A stretch of 64,000 bases of DNA from Reichenbachiella carrageenanivorans (GTDB taxonomy: Bacteria > Bacteroidota > Bacteroidia > Cytophagales > Cyclobacteriaceae), in contig NZ_CP106735.1 in NCBI RefSeq assembly GCF_025639805.1, forward strand, positions 1,242,001 through 1,306,000, in the 5' to 3' direction. Numbering within the stretch: position 1 is the stretch's first letter; every line of letters begins with the position of its first letter. Both the position numbers and the translations under genes were made by a program. The notes under the pieces were generated by a model. It saw only the letters and a program-made list of their open reading frames with translations, did not search any database and was not told the DNA's origin. Shown piece by piece: positions 34,928 through 44,316 of the stretch.

Positions 34928-35774
34928 TGTTTTCTTTGGCTACTTTGTAAACCTCTTCTTCTAATTCCTTTCTTAATGCTACCTTCTTTTTGTTGATCAG
35001 GATGCTTTCTATGTCATCTTTGATGTAGGCCAGTGGTGCAATCTGGTCTGATATTTTGTAATCGAGTATTCGAATAAAGTAATAGTATTTTTCGTCTGAG
35101 GTTTCTACAAAACTGTTGTTCTTTAAAAAGTCAGCTTTTTCTTGTACGCTGATCAGTGGTGTATTGCCAATGACCTCATCAAAATTGATCCAAAGTTCCG
35201 TTTCCAAGGATGATTTGGAAGCAAAGCGATAGCAGTATGATTGAATCTCTTCTAGGTCGGTGTCTGGGTAAGTGCGAATGAGCTTTCGAAAATTGTCGAT
35301 TTGTGGAGCTTCTACGGGTACCATGGCAAATAGACAGCGCATGATATTTTGGCGAAGCACAAAGTTTTCAAATTTCTCGTTGTAGTATTTCTCTATTTCC
35401 TCGTCAGAGGTCTCTTTGTCTAAATGCTGATTGATGTAGTGCATTTCGAATTCATGAATCATTAAAGCATATCGGTAATCCAAAATCTTGCGTTCGATCT
35501 TGGCTTCATCAAAATCAAGTTCTGTAGATGCTCTTGCGATCGTCAATTGCTTTTTGACCCACGAGTCTATATACTTAGATACGATCATGCTGCTGTCTGC
35601 AGGGTTGTTTCGTGGTACGAGGCTACTGATGTCCTCATCATAGAGATAAATATCGTTGACACGAGCCAGCTTCACACGGTCGTCTACAGCCTGGGTGGTG
35701 TCTGTATAGTAGAGCTGATCACAGGCAGAGGCCCATAAAACAGCTATTCCTGCTATGTATATTTTAATCTTCAA
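34908..35774 (-). CDS. Lipoprotein of the PPIase operon
   Basis: A 288-residue protein with a leader ending ASAC (Cys18), so probably a lipoprotein. The body is helical and charged, with a SurA/PpiC-like N-terminal organisation (VSKYIDSWVKKQLTIARAS, KILDYRYALMIHEFE, DEEIEKYYNEKFENF) but no recognisable parvulin domain. It may be a chaperone-only relative of the flanking PPIases. It overlaps its neighbours by 11 and 20 bp, so it is almost certainly co-translated. Confidence 0.8.
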   Translation of the reverse strand: MKIKIYIAGIAVLWASACDQLYYTDTTQAVDDRVKLARVNDIYLYDEDISSLVPRNNPADSSMIVSKYIDSWVKKQLTIARASTELDFDEAKIERKILDYRYALMIHEFEMHYINQHLDKETSDEEIEKYYNEKFENFVLRQNIMRCLFAMVPVEAPQIDNFRKLIRTYPDTDLEEIQSYCYRFASKSSLETELWINFDEVIGNTPLISVQEKADFLKNNSFVETSDEKYYYFIRILDYKISDQIAPLAYIKDDIESILINKKKVALRKELEEEVYKVAKENNEFELY

Positions 35775-37725
35775 ATCCTTCTATGTATGATTTAAGCACT
35801 GACTTATTCAATTTCATTGGGTACTTTTTACTCAATGCTTTCAACCATTGTTTTTCTAATTCATGTTGATAATCGGAAATCACTAACCCTTTGATTTCTG
35901 TGAGTGGCTTGTAGCCATCTGGTTGAATAGATACGACATGCCAAAGGGTAAAATAATTTTTTCCTGACTGAACAGAGCTGCCAATTGCCCAATGATCGTC
36001 CAACCATTTGTTTTTTCCTTGCTCGATTTTTTCTTCAAAAGTCTGCAAAGTTAATGGTTCTTGGCTATTGAATAGGCTATCCAATTCGGAATTTGTCTTG
36101 TCTAGCTGTGTGCTAACGCTTTGAAGCACAGAAGAATCCTTGGATACGAATCGACGAACCACTACGTGCTCGGCTAGCTTGTAGTTTTTCTTTTTGTTCT
36201 TGTCGTAAAATTCTTGAAGACCTATACTGTCTACCATGGCTTTGTTCCACACTTCTGTTTCCATTAGGTTGAATAGCAAGATACCACTTCGGTATTCGTC
36301 TAGTACCATTTGGTAGTCATAGTTGTGGGCTTCGATCAGCTCTAGTTCTTCGTCGAAAATGCTCTTTTCCACGAATTGGTTGTATAGCTGATTCACATAT
36401 GTGTCTAAAGCGGTTAGTTTTCGTTTTTTCTGCTTTTCTTCCACATAGTCGAAAAATAGTTGAAGGGTATAGTCGGTATTGTTGGTGGTGAATAGTACTT
36501 TGGATCCGTTGGTTTGTGATTGCTCATTGTTCCATTGGGCTGTGAGCAAGGTTGAGTCAAAGTAATTTGCCAGTTGGTTGAATACGATAGGGTTGATTTC
36601 AAAATATTGTGATTCCTTGAGTTTGGTTATTGCCACAGATTTCTTGTCTTTGGCACGAGAGTCTCGAGATATCTTGGTTTCTAGTTCGCTTTGCATTTCT
36701 TCGAAAGAGGCGATTCCTTTTTGGTCTATGAGCTTGATGATGTGATAGCCAAATCGGGTCTGAACGGGCTCAGATATATCTCCCGTTTCTTTCAAAGCAA
36801 AGGCAGCGTCTTCGAATGTGGGTACTAGTTGGCCTGTGCCAAACCATTGCAATTTACCTCCAGCAGGCTTGGTGCGAACGTCGTCTGAATAGAGCTTGCA
36901 TTGTTCGTCCCAGGAAGCTCCTTTTTTCAGATTATCATAGATAGAGGCTGCTTTACTTTTGGCTGTAGCCATCGACAGACTATCAGGCTTGGCGCGTATC
37001 ATGATGTGTGCGACTAGCACTTGGCCTCTGGCCTTTCGTTTGTCATTGATTTTGATGATGTGGTAGCCAAACCGTGTTTTTACTGGGCCTACGATGTCGC
37101 CGATTTGATTTTGATATACAGCATTTTCAAAGGGATAGACCATTTGTAGTGCAGAGAAGTAGCCCAAGCTGCCGCCGTTTTGTTTGGCGCTGGGGTCGTC
37201 GGATACTTGGGAGGCTAGCGTTTCAAAATCCGCACCAGCTAGTATTTTATTTTTGATGTCTAAGGCTTTGTTATAAGCTTTTAATGTGTCTTCTGGGTTT
37301 GCTTGCTCATCGGATTTGATGAGGATATGAGAGGCTGATACCTCTTGGGTGAGTCGCTGATAGGCTTCGGCTACCATTTGTTCGTTTACCTTGGTCTGCA
37401 TGAGGTAGGGCTCGGCCAGTTGCTTTTTGTACCCTTCAAATTCTTCTTTGAATTCTGGGGTTTGGTCTTGACCTTGTGCTATGGCTTCTTTGACTTTAAG
37501 TCTAAAGTTGACATACAAGTCTAAGTATTCGTTGACTTTGATCTTGGCACTATCTGCCGAGGGCTCTTCTGCGTTTTTTAAAAAGTAATAATTGAATGCT
37601 TTGATGCCGTAGGGTTCGCTGTCCAGTTGGAATAGCACTTGATCGTCTTCGTTTGATTGGGCGAAGGATAAAAGTGGCAAAACAAGAAGGAAAAGAAGGG
37701 ATGAAAATCGAGTGGATTGGATCAT
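35764..37725 (-). CDS. PpiD/SurA-like peptidyl-prolyl isomerase with two parvulin domains
   Basis: The 653-residue protein has a signal peptide (to about residue 23) and two parvulin domains: about 128-230 (SASHILIKSDEQ, NGGSLGYFSALQMVYPFE) and 235-345 (LVAHIMIRAKPD, GGKLQWFGTGQLVPTFE), each ending in FGYHIIKI. A 300-residue C-terminal helical region follows. It is a periplasmic folding catalyst. Its start overlaps the RsbW-like gene by 4 bp, coupling it to the signalling genes upstream. Confidence 0.92.
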   Translation of the reverse strand: MIQSTRFSSLLFLLVLPLLSFAQSNEDDQVLFQLDSEPYGIKAFNYYFLKNAEEPSADSAKIKVNEYLDLYVNFRLKVKEAIAQGQDQTPEFKEEFEGYKKQLAEPYLMQTKVNEQMVAEAYQRLTQEVSASHILIKSDEQANPEDTLKAYNKALDIKNKILAGADFETLASQVSDDPSAKQNGGSLGYFSALQMVYPFENAVYQNQIGDIVGPVKTRFGYHIIKINDKRKARGQVLVAHIMIRAKPDSLSMATAKSKAASIYDNLKKGASWDEQCKLYSDDVRTKPAGGKLQWFGTGQLVPTFEDAAFALKETGDISEPVQTRFGYHIIKLIDQKGIASFEEMQSELETKISRDSRAKDKKSVAITKLKESQYFEINPIVFNQLANYFDSTLLTAQWNNEQSQTNGSKVLFTTNNTDYTLQLFFDYVEEKQKKRKLTALDTYVNQLYNQFVEKSIFDEELELIEAHNYDYQMVLDEYRSGILLFNLMETEVWNKAMVDSIGLQEFYDKNKKKNYKLAEHVVVRRFVSKDSSVLQSVSTQLDKTNSELDSLFNSQEPLTLQTFEEKIEQGKNKWLDDHWAIGSSVQSGKNYFTLWHVVSIQPDGYKPLTEIKGLVISDYQHELEKQWLKALSKKYPMKLNKSVLKSYIEGFED

Positions 37726-38141
37726 TTGGTTTTCGTAAACTTTTTAATCATTCTACAAATATTCTTATTTTCTTCATTTTTGAACTCTACAGTGTCCATT
37801 ATATTTTTGACGAGCATGATGCCGAGGCCACCTTTTTTTCGTTTGCGGATGATTTCTTCGAGGTTGGGTTCTTTGTAGTTGTTGTAGTTGAAGCCTACGC
37901 CGTAATCTATGATTTCGAATAGTACACCATCTAGACCATGATCCTCTATGAATACTTCCAAGCATTCGGAAGGATTGCACTTGTTGGAGTGAATGATCAA
38001 ATTGGCACAGACTTCGTCTACGGCAAGTATGACCTTGTGTGCATCTATTTCGGACAAGCCAATATCCGTCAGGACTTCCGCCACAAAGTGTCGGATTTCT
38101 TTCAGTCTTTCTCTTTTACAATTGGTCTTGAATTGATGCAT
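37722..38141 (-). CDS. RsbW-like serine kinase / anti-sigma-type ATPase
   Basis: The 139-residue protein is a HATPase_c_2 domain: N-box VILAVDEVCANLIIHS (near residue 42), G1 box EIIDYGVGFN (near 95) and G2 box KKGGLGIMLVKNIMD (near 113). Such proteins phosphorylate STAS partners and bind a target such as a sigma factor. No sigma factor gene is nearby, so the target is unknown. One bp separates it from the STAS gene, and it overlaps the PPIase gene by 4 bp. Confidence 0.9.
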   Translation of the reverse strand: MHQFKTNCKRERLKEIRHFVAEVLTDIGLSEIDAHKVILAVDEVCANLIIHSNKCNPSECLEVFIEDHGLDGVLFEIIDYGVGFNYNNYKEPNLEEIIRKRKKGGLGIMLVKNIMDTVEFKNEENKNICRMIKKFTKTK

Positions 38142-38142
38142 T

Positions 38143-38484
38143 TTATTGGATGGCTGCTAGCGCCTCTTCTTTAGTGTCTTTGATATTGATCAATTGATTT
38201 AATCCTAAGATTTCGAAAACTTCTTTCACCTTGGGAGCCATGCCGTAGATCACAAATTTGATTTTTTGGTTTTCTAATTCTTGAATGATAGACATAAATA
38301 CGCCTAAACCAGCCGAAGAGATGTACTCCAGCTCGGCCAGATCTACAATGATTTTTTTACTCGATGTCATGGCGTTTTTCAGCCCTTCTTCCAGGTGGAT
38401 AGACGACGAAGCATCTACTTCCCCGCCTACAGACAGTTGATAGTACTCAGGGTTGTCATTGATATGATTATCTATTTTTATCAT
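38143..38484 (-). CDS. STAS-domain anti-anti-sigma factor-like protein
   Basis: The 113-residue protein is a single STAS domain with VDLAELEYISSAGLGVFMSI (47-66); Ser56 or Ser57 sits at the phosphoacceptor loop. In partner-switching systems this protein is phosphorylated by an RsbW-like kinase and dephosphorylated by a SpoIIE-type phosphatase, both encoded on either side with 1-bp spacing. Confidence 0.92.
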   Translation of the reverse strand: MIKIDNHINDNPEYYQLSVGGEVDASSSIHLEEGLKNAMTSSKKIIVDLAELEYISSAGLGVFMSIIQELENQKIKFVIYGMAPKVKEVFEILGLNQLINIKDTKEEALAAIQ

Positions 38485-38485
38485 T

Positions 38486-40540
38486 CTATTTAAATTTCAC
38501 AATTAAAAGGGTGTAGTCATCATTCAAAGATTCTTTTCCACAGAACTGGTATAACTCTTCGATAATGCCTTGTTGAATAGCGTCAGGTGATTGGTGAGCG
38601 TACTTGGTGAGTGCACGCTGTAGTCGATCGAAGCCAAATTGCTCCTTGTCGTGATTGCTTGCTTCGGTGATGCCGTCGGTATATAAAACCAACACATCCT
38701 TGGGCTGATAAGCAAACTCGTTGACTTGTACGTATTTATGGAAATTGAAGTTTCTTAATATGCCTAAACCCAGACCTCTATTTTTAAAATATTCTGTTTT
38801 GCCTGTTTCAGCGCTATAATAAAGGGATGGACAATGACCTGCTCTGGCGAATGTCACTTTCCTTTGATTATTGTCTATCACAAAGAATGATACAGTGATA
38901 AAAGACGTGCTTTCTAGACAGCGACTCAGGGCGTTGTTGGCATGTACTAAAAATTCTTTTGGACTCAGATCCAATTGTACCAAACTCTGAAACACGCCTT
39001 TCATTTGTGCCATGTGGAACGCAGCAGAGGTTCCCTTGCCAGATACGTCGCCGATCACTAGGGCGGTACGCGCTTCGTCGAGCTGATAGATGTCGTAATA
39101 GTCGCCTCCCACTTCGTCCGCTGCTTGAGAAAAAGCATGAATATCGTAAGCTTCGCACGGTTCTAGCCGCTCAGGTAGCAGTTTGTTTTGTACTCGGTTG
39201 GCGATTTTGAGTTCTTCTTTGTAACGCTCATTGGTGATGGCTTCGTTGAGCAGGCGAAAGTTTTCTACTGAGATACTGGCTTGGTTTACGAAGGTGTCGA
39301 TGATATCAATCATCTCTCTATTGAATCCGTCGTTTACTTCTTTGAGCAAAGCCAGCACGCCGATTTTTTCCCCTTTCACCGTGACCGGAAACTGGAGGAT
39401 AGATCGATAGTTTGCATTTTTCAGGTTGGCAGAGATCTTGAGCGACTTGGGATTGCGTTCAAACTCCGAATTTAGTATTTTTTTAAAGCGGCTGTTTTGC
39501 ACGGCTTTAGTAATATCGGGGATCAGTTTGGGATCCAGATTATGTGTGAGTGTGACCTCTACGTTTTTGATGGGGTCGGAGATCTGGAGCCAGGCTGCTT
39601 CCGAATAGACGGCGCTCACAGCACTGTCTAAGAGGATTTCATATACTTTTTCTTCGCTTTCGCCAGCAGGGATAGATTGACTCAATCGCTGGAAATTGAC
39701 CGCTTCTTCTAATTTCTTTTCGAATACTGATGTGGTGGGCAGGTTGAACAAAATCACCAGTAGCGCAATGACACAATAGATCACAATAAAAGTGATCAGT
39801 GATAGGATAAAGACACTGTCGAGGAGGTCTCGGCCGAGCTGTACTTTCTCCGAGAAAAACATCAGGGTTTTGAAAAAGTACCAAATGTAGATCACGACCA
39901 AAAGCACGAAAAGGATACTTCTCCATTTTTGTTTGAAATTGAGATAAGCAATCCATTTCAAATTGAACGAAAGGGCTAATCCTATGATGACTAACAGACC
40001 GTAAACGGCTAAAAAGGCAGGGTCTTGATAATCGTGCGAAAACAGATCGAATACGAGTGTGCCAAACAGAGCATATTCGTAGAGTTGCCAAGTGGCCAAT
40101 AGCGTTTTGGATTTCTGATAAAGGATCAGACGCTTCCATACAATAAAGGTAGAAACCAGAAAGGCAATGATGAGCCCTATATTGATGTGGTAGAGAAAGT
40201 TGATGACCAGCGTATTGCTTCCTACCTTGCTACTAGCAAAAATGGTAAAGAAAAACTCTATGCTGAGTGTGACGACGGTAGCAATGAGCCCTGATACAAA
40301 TACCCGCCAGAGTAAGTCTACGAAGTTGACACTTTCGGCCTGACCGATGTTGAATCTATAAAATAGAATGAGCGAAATGATGAATAGCGCCAAAAGGGCG
40401 TTGGACACAAAAGCGGGGAAACCAAAAGCAATGCCGTTGAGTTCGCTAAATAAGGCCATGAGATCCACTATGGTGAATAGCGACCAGAAGATAATCCCGA
40501 GGATTACACTTAATCTAATGATTCCTTTTTGTGACAGCAT
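38486..40540 (-). CDS. Membrane-bound SpoIIE-type PP2C phosphatase with GAF domain
   Basis: The 684-residue protein has eight or so hydrophobic segments (about 10-290), a GAF domain (about 300-440) and a C-terminal PP2C/SpoIIE domain (about 465-680). Metal-binding aspartates are evident in VGGDYYDIY, LVIGDVSGKGTSAAF and LVLYTDGITEA, and DDYTLLIVK near the end. It should dephosphorylate the STAS protein in response to a membrane or ligand signal. It leads a seven-gene run that ends with moxR. Confidence 0.92.
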   Translation of the reverse strand: MLSQKGIIRLSVILGIIFWSLFTIVDLMALFSELNGIAFGFPAFVSNALLALFIISLILFYRFNIGQAESVNFVDLLWRVFVSGLIATVVTLSIEFFFTIFASSKVGSNTLVINFLYHINIGLIIAFLVSTFIVWKRLILYQKSKTLLATWQLYEYALFGTLVFDLFSHDYQDPAFLAVYGLLVIIGLALSFNLKWIAYLNFKQKWRSILFVLLVVIYIWYFFKTLMFFSEKVQLGRDLLDSVFILSLITFIVIYCVIALLVILFNLPTTSVFEKKLEEAVNFQRLSQSIPAGESEEKVYEILLDSAVSAVYSEAAWLQISDPIKNVEVTLTHNLDPKLIPDITKAVQNSRFKKILNSEFERNPKSLKISANLKNANYRSILQFPVTVKGEKIGVLALLKEVNDGFNREMIDIIDTFVNQASISVENFRLLNEAITNERYKEELKIANRVQNKLLPERLEPCEAYDIHAFSQAADEVGGDYYDIYQLDEARTALVIGDVSGKGTSAAFHMAQMKGVFQSLVQLDLSPKEFLVHANNALSRCLESTSFITVSFFVIDNNQRKVTFARAGHCPSLYYSAETGKTEYFKNRGLGLGILRNFNFHKYVQVNEFAYQPKDVLVLYTDGITEASNHDKEQFGFDRLQRALTKYAHQSPDAIQQGIIEELYQFCGKESLNDDYTLLIVKFK

Positions 40541-40935
40541 TCAGTTGCTTTGATAACCGGGGCAATTTAGTAAATGTTGGGGAATGGAAAGCATGCATGT
40601 AACGCCCGAACCAAGCGCTTAATTGGTAATAGGCACAAAAAAAACCGGCGTTGGCCAGTTCTGCTGAGGCTTCTTGTTCATAAAACCCCTTTCGCGATGA
40701 TCTACTTTTTCTTGGTCATCACCGCTGTGACTTTGGTAGTTGTCTGATTACAACTATTTTCTGATACAAAGAACGGCCTTTTTCTCACAATAGTTACGGT
40801 GCTATTATTATCCTTAAGTTAATTTTTGAGTGTCATATTTCAGTAGAGCTAAAAAAATAAGCACTTTTTGTATTCACCCGTCATTATTATACCCACCTCA
40901 TCTTTTACCTTACTTTTGTGCTTTAATTTCGCAGT
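40541..40935. other. 395-bp divergent region between spoIIE-like gene and mfd
   Basis: It contains a 7-bp perfect inverted repeat followed by TTTT (arms 40737-40743 and 40750-40756) and the mfd -7 box (40911-40918). No -7 match was found for the SpoIIE-type gene. No coding frame was seen. A small RNA cannot be excluded. Confidence 0.5.
40911..40918 (+). promoter_or_regulatory. Probable -7 promoter box for mfd
   Basis: TACTTTTG matches TAnnTTTG 17 bp before the GTG start at 40936, leaving a leader of about 10 nt, so the mRNA is nearly leaderless. No -33 TTG at proper spacing. Confidence 0.55.
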
Positions 40936-43900
40936 GTGAATTCAAAAGAGCTATTATCCTTATATAAGTCGCAGGCTAACCTGCAGGTATTGGCAGAGTC
41001 TGTCAAACCGAATGAGTCGAAGGTGATTCACCTCAAAGGACTGGTAGGCAGTCTTGATGCCATTGTAGCGGCAGCTACTTATCAGGCCAATCATCAGAAT
41101 CACATTTTCATTTTACATGAAAAAGAAGAAGCTGCTTACTTCTACAATGACCTTCAAAACCTGTTGGGTGACAAAGAAGTTTTGCTTTTTCCTTCGTCGT
41201 ACAAGCGGGCATACGAGTTTGAAGAGACCGAAAACGCCAACATTTTGATGCGTGCCGAAATCCTCAACCGTATCAACAACAAGTCTTCGGCTGGTGAGCT
41301 CATCGTGACCTATCCCGAAGCACTCACCGAAAAGGTGATCAACAAAAAGTCATTAGTAAAAAATACTTTTACTGCGAAGATAGGAGAGCAGGTGGACAGT
41401 GATTTTCTCACGGAGTTACTACTCAACTATGGTTTTGTTCAAGACGATTTTGTTTATGAGCCTGGCCAGTTTGCTGTACGTGGGGGGATTGTAGATATTT
41501 ACTCTTATGCAGGAGAATTGCCGTTTAGGATAGAGTTGTTTGGCGATGAGATCGAAAGTATTCGTACTTTCGATCCAGAGAGTCAATTGTCGAAAGACAA
41601 GCTAAAGACGATCAATATTATTCCTAATATCCAGACCAAATTGCTGGAAGAGACTAGACAATCGTTTCTCGACTATGTCCCCAACAATTCCAAAATCTGG
41701 GTCAAGGATTATCAAAACACCTTGGATGTGTTGGGTCGGTCATTTGCCAAAGCAAAGGAAAGTTTTGATGTGATTCTCGAAGCTAGCGGGGGAGCTAGCT
41801 TGGCCATGGATCCTGAAGCACTATTCGAGACGAGTGAGTCGTTTGAGAAGGCCATTGCCGAATATGTGAAAATTGAATTTGGCAACCGTTTTTATCTTGA
41901 CAACAATGAATCTTATGCTTTCGACACCAGCCCTCAGCCGTCGTTCAACAAGAATTTTGACTTGATAGCCGAGAGCTTGGAGTCATTTAGAGAAAAGCAG
42001 TATGTTGCCCTTATTTCCTCGGAGTCTGAAAAGCCCATTGCTCAGCTCACATCTATTTTCGAAGAAATCAACCCATTCATTAAGTTCGATCCGTTGATTC
42101 TAGGACTTAGAGAAGGATTTGTAGACAATCAAGCCCAACTGGCGTGCTTTACAGATCATCAGCTTTTTGAGCGATTTCATAGATACAAAGTCCGCCAAAA
42201 ACATTCGAAGTCGAAAGCGCTTACGCTCAAAGAACTCCGCACATTAAACCCTGGGGACTATGTGGTGCACATCGATCACGGTATCGGGCGATTTGCTGGA
42301 TTAGACATGGTAGATGTGAATGGTAATAAGCAGGAAGCCGTACGATTGGTTTATCGCGATGATGATTTGTTGTATATCAGTATTCACTCGTTGCATAAGA
42401 TTTCTAAATATAGTGGCAAGGAGACGGGACCTCCACAGATGAGTAAGTTGGGATCGCCCGAGTGGGAAAACAAAAAGAAAAAAGTAAGCCGAAAAGTAAA
42501 AGACATTGCCAAAGAGCTTATTGCACTCTATGCAAAAAGAAAAGCAGCGCCAGGCTATAGTTTTGGTGAAGATGGCTACTTGCAAGCCGAATTAGAAACT
42601 TCGTTTATTTATGAAGACACGCCAGATCAGGCCAAAGCATCGGAAGACGTAAAAGTGGATATGCAGAAACCACACCCAATGGATCGTTTGGTGTGTGGTG
42701 ATGTAGGATTTGGCAAAACGGAAGTGGCCATTCGTGCTGCTTTCAAAGCCGCAGTGCATGGCAAGCAAGCGGCCGTGCTAGTGCCTACCACCATATTGGC
42801 GATGCAGCATTATCACACGTTCCATGAGCGATTGGCTAATTTTCCAGTCACGGTGGAGTATATCAACAGATTCCGAACGACCAAAGAAATCAAAGATATC
42901 TTAGCCAGAGTGAAAGAAGGTAAAGTAGATATTCTCATAGGTACTCATCGTATTGTCAACAAGGACGTTAGCTTCAAGGATTTGGGAATTTTGATTATAG
43001 ATGAGGAGCAAAAATTCGGTGTAAAAATCAAGGACAAGCTTAAAGAAATCAAAGTGAACGTGGATACGCTTACGCTAACGGCTACACCTATTCCACGTAC
43101 GTTGCATTTTTCGCTGATGGGCGCGCGCGACCTGAGCATCATTGCTACGCCACCACCCAATCGCCAGCCTGTAACTACGGAAATACATGCTTTTAGCGAA
43201 ACGATGACCCGAGATGCGGTGAGTTACGAACTCCGTCGTGGAGGTCAGGTGTTTTTCGTGCACAACCGCGTGAGCGACATAGAAAGCGTGGCCAACATTA
43301 TCCATCGACTAGTGCCAGATGCCCGTGTGGGGGTGGCTCATGGCCAAATGGATGGACCTAAGCTGGAAAAAACCATGCTCAAATTTATAGAAGGAGAGTA
43401 TGACGTATTGGTTTCTACTAATATTATCGAAAGTGGACTGGACATCCCTAATGCCAATACTATTATCATCAATAATGCGCAGAATTTTGGCCTATCCGAT
43501 CTTCATCAGATGCGTGGGCGTGTAGGGCGGTCAAACAAGAAGGCTTTTTGTTATTTGATTACGCCACCGACTTCACACCTGTCGGCTGATTCGCGCAAGC
43601 GATTGAGTGCATTGGAAGAATTTTCGGATTTGGGAGATGGTTTCAAAGTGGCTATGAGAGATTTGGATATTCGTGGAGCAGGCAATTTGCTTGGCGGAGA
43701 GCAGAGTGGTTTTATCACAGACATAGGCTTCGATATGTATCACAAAATTTTGGACGAAGCAGTCAATGACTTGAAAGAAAACGAGTTCAAAGATTTGTTT
43801 GAAGATCAGACATTAGACACCAAAGCGTTGGTGTCGGACTGTATCATAGAGACGGACTTAGAAATTCTGATTCCAGAGGACTATGTCAAAAACATTACCG

Positions 43901-44289
43901 AAAGGTTGAGTATCTATACTCAGATCGATAACATCAAGACTGAAGCAGAGCTTAATATCTTTCAACAATCGATATTGGATAGATTTGGTAAAATTCCAGT
44001 GTCTATTATTGATTTATTTAAAACAGTGAAACTCCGTTGGCTGTCTATCGAGTTGGGTTTTGAGAAGTTGGTACTCAAAGGAGGACGCATGCGTTGCTAT
44101 TTTCCTCCCAAAGACAATGATGCCTATTACCAATCAGCTGCTTTCGGAAATGTAATCAAATATGTGCAGCAGCATCCTAAAGCGTATCAGCTCAAGGAGA
44201 TCAAAGAAAAGCTGATGCTCGTGATGGCTAATATCGACAGTATGGATCATGCAGTGGAACAGTTGGAAAACATCAAATCTTCGTTTTGA
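40936..44289 (+). CDS. mfd: Transcription-repair coupling factor
   Basis: The 1117-residue protein has the full Mfd layout: UvrB-like N-terminal region (to about 350), RNA polymerase-interacting CarD-like domain starting LNPGDYVVHIDHGIGRFAGL (near 437), RecG-like helicase core with Walker A VCGDVGFGKTEVAIRAA (near 586), DEEQ box (LIIDEEQKFG near 690), TATPIPRTL, and the TRCF C-terminal domain. It displaces stalled RNA polymerase at lesions and recruits UvrA. The start codon is GTG. Confidence 0.96.
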   Translation: MNSKELLSLYKSQANLQVLAESVKPNESKVIHLKGLVGSLDAIVAAATYQANHQNHIFILHEKEEAAYFYNDLQNLLGDKEVLLFPSSYKRAYEFEETENANILMRAEILNRINNKSSAGELIVTYPEALTEKVINKKSLVKNTFTAKIGEQVDSDFLTELLLNYGFVQDDFVYEPGQFAVRGGIVDIYSYAGELPFRIELFGDEIESIRTFDPESQLSKDKLKTINIIPNIQTKLLEETRQSFLDYVPNNSKIWVKDYQNTLDVLGRSFAKAKESFDVILEASGGASLAMDPEALFETSESFEKAIAEYVKIEFGNRFYLDNNESYAFDTSPQPSFNKNFDLIAESLESFREKQYVALISSESEKPIAQLTSIFEEINPFIKFDPLILGLREGFVDNQAQLACFTDHQLFERFHRYKVRQKHSKSKALTLKELRTLNPGDYVVHIDHGIGRFAGLDMVDVNGNKQEAVRLVYRDDDLLYISIHSLHKISKYSGKETGPPQMSKLGSPEWENKKKKVSRKVKDIAKELIALYAKRKAAPGYSFGEDGYLQAELETSFIYEDTPDQAKASEDVKVDMQKPHPMDRLVCGDVGFGKTEVAIRAAFKAAVHGKQAAVLVPTTILAMQHYHTFHERLANFPVTVEYINRFRTTKEIKDILARVKEGKVDILIGTHRIVNKDVSFKDLGILIIDEEQKFGVKIKDKLKEIKVNVDTLTLTATPIPRTLHFSLMGARDLSIIATPPPNRQPVTTEIHAFSETMTRDAVSYELRRGGQVFFVHNRVSDIESVANIIHRLVPDARVGVAHGQMDGPKLEKTMLKFIEGEYDVLVSTNIIESGLDIPNANTIIINNAQNFGLSDLHQMRGRVGRSNKKAFCYLITPPTSHLSADSRKRLSALEEFSDLGDGFKVAMRDLDIRGAGNLLGGEQSGFITDIGFDMYHKILDEAVNDLKENEFKDLFEDQTLDTKALVSDCIIETDLEILIPEDYVKNITERLSIYTQIDNIKTEAELNIFQQSILDRFGKIPVSIIDLFKTVKLRWLSIELGFEKLVLKGGRMRCYFPPKDNDAYYQSAAFGNVIKYVQQHPKAYQLKEIKEKLMLVMANIDSMDHAVEQLENIKSSF

Positions 44290-44316
44290 TTTAGCCCTTT
44301 AAAAAAAACCATAAAA

